Assembly (NCBI GenBank): GCA_017533565.1
Contig: JAFXHU010000018.1
Span: forward strand, 1 to 63,387
Length of the DNA: 63,387 bases
Source: Clostridia bacterium
GTDB lineage: Bacteria; Bacillota; Clostridia; Oscillospirales; CAG-272
Direction of reading: 5' to 3'
The notes beneath the pieces were generated by a model, which was not told where the DNA came from, did not search any database, and saw only the letters and a list, made by a program, of their open reading frames with translations. A program made the position numbers and the translations under genes. Of this stretch, positions 25,720 through 34,831 are shown in pieces (positions within the stretch are counted from its first letter, which is position 1; each line of letters begins with the position of its first letter).

Positions 25720-25794
25720 GCTGGAGTGGCGCAGTGGTAGCGCAATTGATTCGTAATCAATAGGCCGTGGGTTCAAATCCCATCTCCAGCTCCA
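25720..25794 (+). tRNA. tRNA-Thr (CGT)
   Basis: A 75-nt tRNA. GCTGGAG pairs with CTCCAGC, CCA is encoded, the anticodon loop is TTCGTAA with anticodon CGT, and the T-arm is GGGTTCAAATCCC. Confidence 0.96.
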
Positions 25795-25826
25795 GAAAAC
25801 GACGGGTTAACGCTCGTCGTTTTTTG
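25795..25826 (+). terminator. Terminator of tRNA-Thr
   Basis: AAAACGACG/CGTCGTTTT stem with a 10-base loop and a T tract directly after the tRNA. Confidence 0.88.
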
Positions 25827-25924
25827 TTTTAAAAAGCACAGGCTTATTGTACCACAACAGCAAAGAAAAATCAATAGAAAAGACGAAGGACGGATATATC
25901 TATTCGGCTTGCGTTATAAGCCGA

Positions 25925-26605
25925 TTATTTAGCAATAGCCTTCCTTACGATAACTATAATCACGAGTATGGCTGCTATCGGAAAAGCAATTATACAGGCT
26001 AACGGAAGGGCGGAAGAAATCTTTCCAAAAAAATCCGCTTCGTAAAGGACAACCTGCTTTCCGTTTGTATTTGTGCGGATAAGCTTTGTATACTCCTTTA
26101 ACACACCGCTTGCGTTATAAGTATTTTCGCCAACCGATTGCTTTTTGTCTTGGAATTTATACCAATAATCGTTGCTTTGGTCTGTGTCGAGAATGCTTTT
26201 GACCGAAATAACCTCACCCGAAAGGTCCACCGTGATTGCATTTGCCCCTCTGACGGTATATACCGTCAGATATTCGTTATTCAGCTCAATATAAAAGCTT
26301 CCGTATTGCTTGAACGAAAATCCGTTTATAAAGCTTCCGTCGCTGTCGAAAACAAGAACCTGCCCGCGCGAGTCTTTTTTGTACCCGATAGCATAACAAC
26401 CGCTTTCGCTTGCCGAAAAAGAAGTGAACTTTCCCTTGTAATTGGGATTTTGTATTTCGTTAAATTCTATGTTTTCAATAATTTTATAGGCTTCGTCGCT
26501 TGTTAAATCCGCGTAATCAAACGATGCTTCCGCATTGCAGTAAAAGCTTACCGTAAAAGCAACCATCAGCAAGAGAATAAGAGATACTTTTGTTTTTTTG
26601 CTCAT
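25925..26605 (-). CDS. Membrane-anchored partner of the RHS protein, unknown family
   Basis: A 226-residue protein with an N-terminal signal (MSKKTKVSLILLLMVAFTVSFYCNAEA; Cys23 could be a lipid site but the box is weak) and a C-terminal membrane helix (about residues 196-220, ALPLACIIAFPIAAILVIIVIV) with a basic end. The region between is beta-strand-rich and polar, so most of the protein should face outside. Its ATG overlaps the RHS stop by four bases, so the two are translationally coupled. A gene placed directly after an RHS tip is often an immunity or accessory factor; that role is inferred from position only. It is AT-rich relative to core genes. Confidence 0.65.
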   Translation of the reverse strand: MSKKTKVSLILLLMVAFTVSFYCNAEASFDYADLTSDEAYKIIENIEFNEIQNPNYKGKFTSFSASESGCYAIGYKKDSRGQVLVFDSDGSFINGFSFKQYGSFYIELNNEYLTVYTVRGANAITVDLSGEVISVKSILDTDQSNDYWYKFQDKKQSVGENTYNASGVLKEYTKLIRTNTNGKQVVLYEADFFGKISSALPLACIIAFPIAAILVIIVIVRKAIAK

Positions 26606-29600
26606 CTTCTAATCTCCTTAAAGAGGTTAATTATATTGAATTGAAAGGCGGTTGAAGTATAACTCATTCCCCCATGAACATCTCCACCTGGAGATGCTGC
26701 TATTCCACCAAAAACAGAATAACCAAAATACGTTTTTCCGTTATTTGAATCTGGTATAAAATAAAGATCCACAGACCCGCCGATAGGCAGTTTATCTACC
26801 GGAACAAACAATGATGCACCTATCACCCCGGCTTCTCCGTTCAAATTGGATACGTTTGGTGCATTGGTTATCATTCTTGTTTTTCCTATACATGCTCCAA
26901 AACCTGCACTTGATGTAATTCCCCACGAAAGGGTATTCTGAAACGCCACGTTGCCATTTGAATCTATAGAAAGAGTTGGCGAAAAGTTTGCAGCAATTGG
27001 TCCAAACATTACACCGATAGATGGTCCAAATGAATATGTAAAATTAACTTCACCCACCGTTTTTACAATATTATTTACGGTAGATGTACACCATTGAGCA
27101 ATATTAACAGTAGATTCTGTTACCCATCCCCACGCATCCTCAACCCATTTGGGCCAATTACCTTGGCTATCGGTCATATTTATGGGATTATTGAAGCAAT
27201 AGACGTAGAGGTTAAGTCCGTGAAGGCTTCCGTTTGCGCCCGACATAAGTGTATCCGGGCTAATAAACCTATACGTATTCGGGTCATAGTATCTGCTCTG
27301 AAGATAATAAAGCCCGAGGTCGGTATCGTAGTAGTAGCTACGGTAACGAAGATTGTTTTTCGTCGCGCTTGTGCTTGCCCCGCCGTTGTAATAGCTTGCA
27401 GTGCATTTGCCCCACGCGTCGTATTTGTATGAAATCAACTGTACACCGTTATTATCGTAAATTGCCACAACGTCGCCGTGTAAATTAAGGTCAAACCAAT
27501 ATATATCCCATTGGTATTGCGTATAAGTGCTTTCGCGGTATGCCATTCCTATCGGTCTGCCGCTTGCGTCGTAGTTGTATATAATCAAATAATACGGTGA
27601 CTTTTCCGCGGCAAGCAAATTTCCGTTCCAATAATACTCCGTTGTAACGCCGTTTACCGTTTTAGACGTACGAAGCCCGTTATCGTTGTAAGTAAAGGAC
27701 ATTGTATTCGTTCCCTTTACCGCGCCTACAAGCTGTCTTCCTTGCCAAGTAAAGGTCGTGCCGTCGTAATAGGTTAACGGATTTCCAAGAGTGTCGTAGG
27801 TTATGGTGCTTCCGTTGAACGACGTAAGCAAATCGCCCCATTCGGAATTTGTGTAGCCGTAGGTCTTTAACGTTTCGTAGCGCGGTGGGATACCACGCTC
27901 TATCATATCTCCGCCGCCTCCGCCATCTAACAGCGGTAATTTCTTTTTAAGTGCGGTGATATTGCCGGAATTGTCATAAACGTACACGTAGGTATTTGTA
28001 CCGTCGTAAACCTGTATCAATTGTCCGAGGTCGTCATAGGTGTAAGTATATTCCTTGCCCGCTATGTATTCGGTTAGGATATAACCCCGTTTATCATAGG
28101 TGTATATATAGGTTTTCTTTACTCCGTTTATCGACGACTCGTATCTTGAAACAAGTCCGTCGGTTTCGTTATCGCCGTAGGTGCGATAGGTGTAATTTTC
28201 ATCACGTTCAAACGTACCCGTTTGTGCATTTTGGTAATCCGCGGAAATCGAGGATATTCGGTCAAACTCGTCGTAGGTATAATATATGTTACCCGTTGTT
28301 CGCGGAAAGTTAATGGAATTTCGATTCAGCGTTTCGTCGGGATTATAATAGTAAACGAGTCCGCTGCTTACCTGGTGAGGTGCGTCACCCACGCGGTAAT
28401 TCAAATAAACGTCTTTAGAGTATATAAGTCCGCTTTGACCGTAATACTCGATTGCGTTAGAAAAATCGATTTCCATATCGCTCTCGGAATACTGCACTGC
28501 CGTGAGAAGCTTGCCGTTAGCGTCGTAATCGTAAATAGTGGCGTCACCGCTTATTTTGTCGGTTACGCTTTGAATTGAGCCGTCCGCGTTGTATTCGTAA
28601 GAATACGCAAGCTCTTTAACCCCGTTTACAGTATAATATATTTCCGAAAGAAAGTCAACATCATTATACTCATATTCCGCTATTAGTCCGTTAGCATATA
28701 CAATTTTTTTAAGCTTTCCGTTATAAGCGTTGTATTCGTAGGAAACAATCTCGTTTTCTCCGATTGATACGGACGTGCGATTATCAAAGCTGTCGTATTC
28801 AAAGCTATACACCGTTGAATCGGTTTCAATGGAGGAAAGTCTATGTATTACGTCGTAGGAATACGTTACGCTCTCGGCATTTGTAACGGTCGTATAGGTT
28901 TGGTCAGAAGCAGAATAGGTTGCGGGATATACGTTAACGAGCCTGTCATATTCGTCATATTCGTTGACGGTACCGTTACCCATCGCCGCATTTACGGTAG
29001 CGAGAAGCTTTCCGTCGCTTTGGTCGTAAAAATATCTTGTGCTGTAAACCTCGTCGCGCGACTCCGTTTCAAGTGCGCCGAAAATGCGCGAGGGGTTGTC
29101 GTCAGCTCCGTATATATACGTGTAATCCGCCGAAAGCTTTTTCGTCCCGGCGGTAGTGTAATAGCCGGACGTGCCAATTGCGGTCACGATGCTTTCGGGC
29201 GCGCTTCCGTCGGTGATATTGCTGTAAACCGTAACGGAGGTTTGAAGACCGTATTCGTCGTAAACGTATTCGGTAATGCTCTTTGGCGTTTTGCTGATTA
29301 AACTGTCAATTTGATTCGTATCATCGAGGAGGCGCACTATCGGAAAATGCTTTGATCCGTCATCTACGGCAATATAATCGGAGGTTATTTCAAATTCCAA
29401 TATACCCGAGGAATCGTATTTGTACTCCGTCATTTCTCCGCGGCTGTTTGCAAAAATCATAATGCGGTTGTTTTTATCGTAGAGGTAATATTCGTAGTAA
29501 TCGTAGCATCTATGCATTACGATCTTGCTAAGCTGATGATGCGTTGTAGAATAATAATCATATTCGTCGGTTGTTTTTCCTTCATCGAGCAAAACCGATA

Positions 29601-31950
29601 TGTTATCAAAATACGCAACGGCTCCGGCGGGTCCGCTAAATTCGCAAACGATATCTACGTACATCAGCTCGCTATAGCTTACGCCGTCTATATTATCCTT
29701 ACCCGCGTTAAATTTTTCCGAAAAAAACTGCCAACCGTCAACTCCTTGCAAAAATTCAAAGTAGAAGCTTTTTACAACAGCTTCGTAGCTTCCGGACGCC
29801 TTGCGATAATAGGCATCAATGCGAATTTTTGGATTTACTGCTTCCGTTATTCCGCCGTTTACCTTTACAAAGCCCGATACGATATAATTATTGTTATGCG
29901 TGCTATTGTTAGAACCAAGCGGAGGGTCTTCTATAATCCTTTGCTTTGCATAGGCGGCTTGTTCGCCTCCGCCCGAAAGAACGAGCGCATTACCAAATCC
30001 GTCGGGTACGTTAGCAAGGGAATAATATCCCTCCCAAAAATCGTCAACCGAGTAGTAATAGGAGCTTTCTTCAAAGCCTCCGAAGGTTACGAGGCTGTAT
30101 TCGGACGCCGCGTCACCGGGCTCCAAAATTACGTCGTAAATAGTAACGCCTCCCTCGTAAACTATATGCTCGTCAAGCTTTTCGAGCCGAACCTCCACAA
30201 CGTAATAATCGGCAAGTGGAGCGGTAACGGTAAAACCTGTTGAAAATTTATAGAGTCCGCCCGTATTTAGGGTTACGTTTCTCGGTATATCCGCTTCGTG
30301 TATGCAATCGTCACTGCTTGCGGCATATATCCGCAAGGTTCCGTAAATTTGCTCCATTGCGTGAGCATTGACGTAAAAGGATAGTGTATAATCCCCTTCG
30401 GATAATACAACGCTTTGACGAAAGCCCGCGGGTTCTCCTATTTCCGGGCACAAATTCGTGGTATAGGTTTCGTTAGCGGAAAGAGCGGAAGCCTCGTTAC
30501 TGCGTACAACGTCGCCGTATTCATTCCAATCGTCAAGCCAATACGCGCTACTATTTAACGTATAGGGTTCATATCCGCCACTACACAGTAGATTTATCGA
30601 GGCACCGCTAAGCGTCGTTGCGGTTTTTATTTTATTTTTGGCTACCGAATCGTCCGTTTGATATTCCGCAAGAGTTGCTCCGTAAATTTCCTTACCGTCT
30701 ATGGAGGCAGAATAAACGGTTTTAGCTCTACCCTTTGAATCAAAGACGTAGCGAGTTATTATATCATCACCGTTGCCAAGCTCATCGTCCTCGCCCGACG
30801 TTCTCACGTCGGTATGACCTGTTTTAAAGGTGACGTCGGTCATTTGTCCAACAACTCCCGCCGACTCGGAAATGCGAAGCGTATTTTCGCTTTGGTAAAC
30901 GTAAGATACCGTCTTTCCGCTTAGCTCGTCACATACGGCTCTTATCTCGTTGTTTGAATCGTATGTAAAGGAAGCCTCTGCAATCTTTAAAATTTTATTA
31001 TTTAAAACCTTATTTGCACGGTATTGCTCAAGGTCGGAATAATTCGCTCCCTCCGTACACTTAACGTATTCAAGAGCTTCAAGCTTCATTCCCGTGCCGT
31101 AACGGAGTATAACTGCATCAAGCGTTACGGGATTATATACCATTGAAAGTTTTTCGTTAACGTAAAAAAGCTTTAACATTTCAATAGCAGTGCCACCGTT
31201 GGGAATTAAATAAACCGTTTCGGGACGATCGTGCCCCATAAATGTAAATTTTACGGAGTTTCCGTATTTATCGGTAATTTGCTCCAGCTTGTATTTTCCG
31301 CTTCCCAATGAAGTAAAAAGCTTTTGAGTTCCGTTCGTATCGGTAATCGTAGCATTTTGTGTCCCGCTATAGCTAAACGTAAGCTCTAATCCGTCGATGT
31401 CGGTGAATTTCCCTTGTCCGTTCATCGCAAAAACGTGAGCAGTACCGTCGGCATCCTCGTAAACGTAATACCTATCTCTTTCTTCATCTATAAGCTCTAC
31501 AATTGTTTCGCATATATTAAGCTTCATTCCGATAGGCGTATAGCTTTGGTCATATTGGTTTAACGAGGAAGAATTATCGTGCGTGCTTCCTTTCAAAACC
31601 GAATTATAAACCAAACTGACAGTTAAAGGCAAAAGATTGTCCGTAGTTGAAATAAGCGGCATTACGTAGGTAAGCTCGCCGCTGTACAAATTAAGATAAC
31701 CCGTATGTCCTGCAACCGCAGAATGCGATATAAGAGGAAAATAAGATTCAATTCCTGCCACGGAAAATATATCGTATTTTTGTTGATTTGAAAGAATTGC
31801 TCTGGTGTTTTGGTTATTTGCTTGCCCGCTTTCCGTGTTTTCATCCCATTCTATTTGGTTCGCAAATACGAGAAGCGGCAGAGAGGCGCAAAGAACCGCA
31901 AACGTCAAAATAAATGAAAAAATTTTTATAAATATCTTTTGCTTATTCAT
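26602..31950 (-). CDS. Large secreted RHS/YD-repeat protein with variable C-terminal tip
   Basis: A 1782-residue protein. Residues 1-30 form a signal peptide. Then come a domain with LYSGELTYVMPLISTTDNLLPLTVSLVYNS (start of an RHS shell), jelly-roll-like carbohydrate-binding segments around 500-850, many YD repeats (YEYN..., YDANGKLL, YTYDDLGQLIQVYDG) and the RHS core near residues 1500-1580 (YYYDTDLGLYYLQSRYYDPNTYRFISPD). After the core is a Gly-rich, strand-rich tail of about 200 residues (FGPSIGVMFGPI...GGSVDLYF...YFGYSVFGGI) that I cannot assign; it would be the polymorphic effector part. GGAGG precedes the ATG. Compared with neighbours the gene is AT-richer and its codons differ, suggesting transfer. 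No PAAR/VgrG domain; export by Sec is expected. Confidence 0.9.
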   Translation of the reverse strand: MNKQKIFIKIFSFILTFAVLCASLPLLVFANQIEWDENTESGQANNQNTRAILSNQQKYDIFSVAGIESYFPLISHSAVAGHTGYLNLYSGELTYVMPLISTTDNLLPLTVSLVYNSVLKGSTHDNSSSLNQYDQSYTPIGMKLNICETIVELIDEERDRYYVYEDADGTAHVFAMNGQGKFTDIDGLELTFSYSGTQNATITDTNGTQKLFTSLGSGKYKLEQITDKYGNSVKFTFMGHDRPETVYLIPNGGTAIEMLKLFYVNEKLSMVYNPVTLDAVILRYGTGMKLEALEYVKCTEGANYSDLEQYRANKVLNNKILKIAEASFTYDSNNEIRAVCDELSGKTVSYVYQSENTLRISESAGVVGQMTDVTFKTGHTDVRTSGEDDELGNGDDIITRYVFDSKGRAKTVYSASIDGKEIYGATLAEYQTDDSVAKNKIKTATTLSGASINLLCSGGYEPYTLNSSAYWLDDWNEYGDVVRSNEASALSANETYTTNLCPEIGEPAGFRQSVVLSEGDYTLSFYVNAHAMEQIYGTLRIYAASSDDCIHEADIPRNVTLNTGGLYKFSTGFTVTAPLADYYVVEVRLEKLDEHIVYEGGVTIYDVILEPGDAASEYSLVTFGGFEESSYYYSVDDFWEGYYSLANVPDGFGNALVLSGGGEQAAYAKQRIIEDPPLGSNNSTHNNNYIVSGFVKVNGGITEAVNPKIRIDAYYRKASGSYEAVVKSFYFEFLQGVDGWQFFSEKFNAGKDNIDGVSYSELMYVDIVCEFSGPAGAVAYFDNISVLLDEGKTTDEYDYYSTTHHQLSKIVMHRCYDYYEYYLYDKNNRIMIFANSRGEMTEYKYDSSGILEFEITSDYIAVDDGSKHFPIVRLLDDTNQIDSLISKTPKSITEYVYDEYGLQTSVTVYSNITDGSAPESIVTAIGTSGYYTTAGTKKLSADYTYIYGADDNPSRIFGALETESRDEVYSTRYFYDQSDGKLLATVNAAMGNGTVNEYDEYDRLVNVYPATYSASDQTYTTVTNAESVTYSYDVIHRLSSIETDSTVYSFEYDSFDNRTSVSIGENEIVSYEYNAYNGKLKKIVYANGLIAEYEYNDVDFLSEIYYTVNGVKELAYSYEYNADGSIQSVTDKISGDATIYDYDANGKLLTAVQYSESDMEIDFSNAIEYYGQSGLIYSKDVYLNYRVGDAPHQVSSGLVYYYNPDETLNRNSINFPRTTGNIYYTYDEFDRISSISADYQNAQTGTFERDENYTYRTYGDNETDGLVSRYESSINGVKKTYIYTYDKRGYILTEYIAGKEYTYTYDDLGQLIQVYDGTNTYVYVYDNSGNITALKKKLPLLDGGGGGDMIERGIPPRYETLKTYGYTNSEWGDLLTSFNGSTITYDTLGNPLTYYDGTTFTWQGRQLVGAVKGTNTMSFTYNDNGLRTSKTVNGVTTEYYWNGNLLAAEKSPYYLIIYNYDASGRPIGMAYRESTYTQYQWDIYWFDLNLHGDVVAIYDNNGVQLISYKYDAWGKCTASYYNGGASTSATKNNLRYRSYYYDTDLGLYYLQSRYYDPNTYRFISPDTLMSGANGSLHGLNLYVYCFNNPINMTDSQGNWPKWVEDAWGWVTESTVNIAQWCTSTVNNIVKTVGEVNFTYSFGPSIGVMFGPIAANFSPTLSIDSNGNVAFQNTLSWGITSSAGFGACIGKTRMITNAPNVSNLNGEAGVIGASLFVPVDKLPIGGSVDLYFIPDSNNGKTYFGYSVFGGIAASPGGDVHGGMSYTSTAFQFNIINLFKEIRR

Positions 31951-31974
31951 AAAGTCCTCCTTAAGTCAACTTTC

Positions 31975-32012
31975 CTATAAAAACGCAAAGCGACCCCATA
32001 AGAGGTCGCTTT
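31975..32012 (-). terminator. Terminator-like hairpin in the RHS leader
   Basis: Reverse strand AAAGCGACC/GGTCGCTTT stem with an 8-base loop, then GCGTTTTTATAG. It lies after the leader ORF and before the RHS RBS, the place of an attenuator. Confidence 0.7.
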
Positions 32013-32014
32013 AT

Positions 32015-32059
32015 CTAATAGAAGGTATATTTTTCCTGTCGGTTACGGTTTCTTTTCAT
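32015..32059 (-). CDS. Putative 14-residue leader peptide before the RHS gene
   Basis: A short frame MKRNRNRQEKYTFY with a strong RBS (GAGGAGG, six bases before the ATG), located between the RHS promoter and a terminator-like hairpin whose stem begins three bases after the stop. The layout of promoter, small ORF, hairpin, structural gene is that of leader-peptide attenuation. The peptide is basic and has no run of one amino acid, so translation-speed sensing of a single amino acid is not evident. Whether it is translated is not known. Confidence 0.5.
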   Translation of the reverse strand: MKRNRNRQEKYTFY

Positions 32060-32090
32060 ATTTTTCCTCCTCAGAGGGTTTTACACTTAT

Positions 32091-32119
32091 AATATAGCAT
32101 ATATAATGAATTTTGTCAA
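32091..32119 (-). promoter_or_regulatory. Promoter of the leader ORF and RHS gene
   Basis: Reverse strand TTGACA, 17-bp spacer ending TGC, TATATT. Predicted transcript start is about 25 bases before the leader ATG and about 135 bases before the RHS start. Confidence 0.85.
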
Positions 32120-32253
32120 GTGTTCAAAGTTTTTTCTGTTTTTCGGGCGTGGTTTATACAAATACTTAATTTCTACTCACTTTTACGCTATGTTAATTTG
32201 TACAATTGCTTTGAATTTTGCCTTGCTATTATAATTTCGGTTCTCGATACAAT

Positions 32254-32284
32254 AAAAAAATCCTCGGAAAAACCGAGGATTTTT
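32254..32284 (-). terminator. Terminator of the ylxM-ffh-rpsP-khpA operon
   Basis: Reverse strand AAATCCTCGG/CCGAGGATTT stem with a T-rich tail, five bases after the khpA stop. The stretch 32120-32253 shows no further feature. Confidence 0.9.
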
Positions 32285-32288
32285 AACG

Positions 32289-32522
32289 TTACTGAATTTC
32301 AACGGTAACGTGCTTGCCGCAAGTATTAGCCGCCGCCTTCATAACCTGGCGTATAGCCTTTGCGATTCTGCCGTGACGACCGATGACCATACCCGTATCG
32401 CCCTCCGCAACCGTGAGCACAAGCTCCACGTTGTCGCCGTTGACGGTTTCGGTTACCTTAACCTCGTCGGGGTTGTCCACGATGGCACGCGCAATGTTTG
32501 TGAGTACCTGTGAAAGCTCCAT
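32289..32522 (-). CDS. khpA: KH-domain RNA-binding protein KhpA
   Basis: A 77-residue single KH-domain protein: GDTGMVIGRHGRIAKAIRQVMKAAA contains the GxxG loop (GRHG). KhpA works with KhpB/EloR and binds many small RNAs in Gram-positives. Position right after rpsP is canonical. I chose ATG 32522; a TTG two codons earlier is the alternative. In many Firmicutes rimM, trmD and rplS follow; here the operon terminates and the RHS locus follows instead. Confidence 0.92.
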   Translation of the reverse strand: MELSQVLTNIARAIVDNPDEVKVTETVNGDNVELVLTVAEGDTGMVIGRHGRIAKAIRQVMKAAANTCGKHVTVEIQ

Positions 32523-32545
32523 TATCAAATATCCCTTCGTACGGA

Positions 32546-32791
32546 TTACTTGATGATGTCGGCCTTCTTAAGAAGAGCTCTAACGGTGTCGGTAGGCTGT
32601 GCGCCCTTTGCAATCCAAGCGGTTGCCTTCTCTGCGTCGATCTTAATCTCTGCGGGGTCGGTAAGGGGGTTGTAGTAACCGAGCTGGTCGATGAACTTAC
32701 CGTCGCGGGGAGATCTCTCGTCTGCAACTACTACACGGTAGAAGGGTGCCTTCTTTGCACCGAGTCTTTTGAGTCTGATTTTTACTGCCAT
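32546..32791 (-). CDS. rpsP: 30S ribosomal protein S16
   Basis: An 81-residue ribosomal protein S16: [46 protein letters not shown] is the family core. GGAGG lies at RBS distance from ATG 32791. Normal length. It sits between ffh and khpA as in most Firmicutes. Confidence 0.98.
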   Translation of the reverse strand: MAVKIRLKRLGAKKAPFYRVVVADERSPRDGKFIDQLGYYNPLTDPAEIKIDAEKATAWIAKGAQPTDTVRALLKKADIIK

Positions 32792-32847
32792 TTTTGTTTC
32801 CTCCAAATGATTGAATGTTTTTTATTTTTGTTTTTGAATAACCTTAA

Positions 32848-34167
32848 TTAAAAGGGAAAACGCATTTTCCCGCGACGCTTACCGCCCGAGGTAAGCTGCT
32901 TCATCATCTTTTTCATCTGCTCGAATTGCTTAAGAAGCTTGTTAACGTCCTCAACGCTCGTGCCCGAGCCGTTTGCGATACGCTTACGGCGGGAGCCGTT
33001 GATTATTTCGGGGTAGGTACGCTCCTTTTTCGTCATCGAAAGGATGATTGCCTCAATTCTCACCATCTGTTTTTCGTCAACCTGCACGTCCTTGAGCGAG
33101 CCTGCACCGGGAATCATCGAGATAAGCTGGTCAAGGTTGCCCATTTTCTTCAGCTGGTGAAGCTGCTCGAGAAAGTCCTCGAGCGTAAAGGTCTGCTCGC
33201 GCATCTTTCGCTCAAGCTCCTCGGCGTTTTTCCTGTCGTACGCCTCCTCCGCCTTTTCAATAAGCGAAAGCACGTCGCCCATACCGAGTATTCTCGATGC
33301 CATTCTGTCGGGGTGGAAAAGCTCGAGAGCGTCAAGCTTTTCGCCCGTGCCGACGAACTTAATCGGCTTTCCGGTGATATACTTAATCGAAAGTGCCGCA
33401 CCGCCGCGCGTGTCGCCGTCCATTTTGGTAAGCACCACGCCCGTAATGTCGAGAAGGTCGTTGAACGTCTTTGCAACGTTGACCGCATCCTGACCAAGCA
33501 TTGCGTCAACCGTGAGCAAAATCTCCATCGGGCTTGTGGCTTCCTTTATATTGACAAGCTCCGCCATAAGCTCCTCGTCGATATGAAGTCTGCCCGCCGT
33601 GTCGATGAACACCATATCAAAGCCGTTCTTTTTCGCATGCTCAACGCCCGCCCGTGCAATCTCGACGGGGGAAAGCTTCGTGCCCATTGAGAAAACGGGA
33701 ACGCCGACTGCCTCACCGACGATTTTAAGCTGATCGACGGCGGCGGGACGGTAAACGTCACACGCAACGAGAAGGGGATTTTTACCCTTTTTCTTGTAGT
33801 AAGCGGCAAGCTTTGCGGAGTGGGTGGTTTTACCCGCACCCTGAAGACCGACCATCATAATAACCGTCGGCGGCTTTGGACTGATATTGATTTTCGGAGC
33901 CTCCCCGCCCATAAGCTTGATAAGCTCCTCGTTGACAATCTTTACAATCTGTTGAGCGGGTAAAAGGCTCTCGAGAACCTCCGCGCCGACCGCCCTTTCG
34001 GTAACCGCTTTAACAAAGTCCTTTACGACCTTGAAATTTACGTCAGCTTCAAGCAAGGCAAGCTTGACCTCTCTCATACCCTCGCGTACGTCCGCCTCGG
34101 TAAGCTTTCCCTTGTTTCTGAATTTCTTGAAGGCATTCGTAAGCTTTTCGGTAAGTCCTCCGAACAT
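32848..34167 (-). CDS. ffh: Signal recognition particle protein Ffh
   Basis: A 439-residue SRP54 GTPase that binds signal peptides of nascent membrane proteins. It has the N domain, then G domain with GLQGAGKTT, DTAGRLHID and TKMDGDTRGGA, and a methionine-rich M domain with the SRP RNA-binding helix (GSRRKRIANGSGTSVEDVN). The C-terminus is GKRRGKMRFPF. I chose ATG 34167 preceded by TTGGAGG. ylxM lies 22 bp upstream. Confidence 0.98.
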   Translation of the reverse strand: MFGGLTEKLTNAFKKFRNKGKLTEADVREGMREVKLALLEADVNFKVVKDFVKAVTERAVGAEVLESLLPAQQIVKIVNEELIKLMGGEAPKINISPKPPTVIMMVGLQGAGKTTHSAKLAAYYKKKGKNPLLVACDVYRPAAVDQLKIVGEAVGVPVFSMGTKLSPVEIARAGVEHAKKNGFDMVFIDTAGRLHIDEELMAELVNIKEATSPMEILLTVDAMLGQDAVNVAKTFNDLLDITGVVLTKMDGDTRGGAALSIKYITGKPIKFVGTGEKLDALELFHPDRMASRILGMGDVLSLIEKAEEAYDRKNAEELERKMREQTFTLEDFLEQLHQLKKMGNLDQLISMIPGAGSLKDVQVDEKQMVRIEAIILSMTKKERTYPEIINGSRRKRIANGSGTSVEDVNKLLKQFEQMKKMMKQLTSGGKRRGKMRFPF

Positions 34168-34189
34168 AAAACCTCCAATCGGGTGACGG

Positions 34190-34543
34190 CTATTTTGCCT
34201 CGCGCAAGATATCCCGCACCGCTTCAATCTCTGTCACCGCCCGTCCCGTGTCGGCGTCCTCGGAGCGTAAAAGCCCGATAACTCCGTCAAGCCTCTCGGC
34301 TATACCCGAAAGGGTAGTGTGATATGCGGCAAGTCCGAGCTTTTCCTCAAGAAAGGTTAACTGCTCCTCGCCCTTTTTAATAATATGCCGTACACCCTGC
34401 CTTGAAATACCGACGAGCGACGCCACCTCCGAAAGCGAAAGGTCGTCGTCATAGTAGGCGGTCATAACCTCGTGTGTATGCCCGTCAAGCACCTCTCCGT
34501 AAAAGTCAAGCAGATAGGAAATGCCCATATTTTTCTCAAACAT
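34190..34543 (-). CDS. ylxM: YlxM-like helix-turn-helix protein
   Basis: A 117-residue DNA-binding protein of the UPF0122/YlxM family, normally encoded right before ffh and reported to modulate SRP. The HTH is visible in LSLSEVASLVGISRQGVRHIIKKGEEQL (residues about 36-63), followed by a helical C-terminal part. GGGAGGG precedes the ATG. Its promoter carries an inverted repeat just downstream of the -10 element. Confidence 0.93.
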   Translation of the reverse strand: MFEKNMGISYLLDFYGEVLDGHTHEVMTAYYDDDLSLSEVASLVGISRQGVRHIIKKGEEQLTFLEEKLGLAAYHTTLSGIAERLDGVIGLLRSEDADTGRAVTEIEAVRDILREAK

Positions 34544-34560
34544 AGTCCCTCCCGCACGCT

Positions 34561-34609
34561 GTAAAGCAAATTACTTTACAAGTATAGCAGAAGATTTGTT
34601 AAAAGTCAA
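34561..34609 (-). promoter_or_regulatory. Promoter of ylxM operon with inverted repeat at the start site
   Basis: Reverse strand TTGACT (34604-34609), 17-bp spacer ending TGC, TATACT (34581-34586). Directly downstream GTAAAG-7-CTTTAC (34561-34579) forms a perfect inverted repeat covering the expected start point, so an operator or a 5' mRNA hairpin. Confidence 0.8.
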
Positions 34610-34692
34610 TAGTATTTTTAAAATTTTTTTGTCGGTATGACGTATTTATCAAAAAAACCTTCAAAAAATTGTGAAATTTTTTTCAAAAGCAC

Positions 34693-34721
34693 TTGATTTT
34701 TTACGTCAAAGGTGATATAAT
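34693..34721 (+). promoter_or_regulatory. Promoter of rpsT
   Basis: TTGATT, 17-bp spacer ending TGA, TATAAT; a leader of about 100 bases precedes the gene. Confidence 0.85.
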
Positions 34722-34831
34722 CTTATCCGTATGAAAAAAGATAGCGCGAAAGCACCGCATCGGCGCAGACCCTCTCAGCTGCATTTCCGAATGAACGGAC
34801 TTTGGCTATGTAAATTTAAAAGGAGAAAAAA

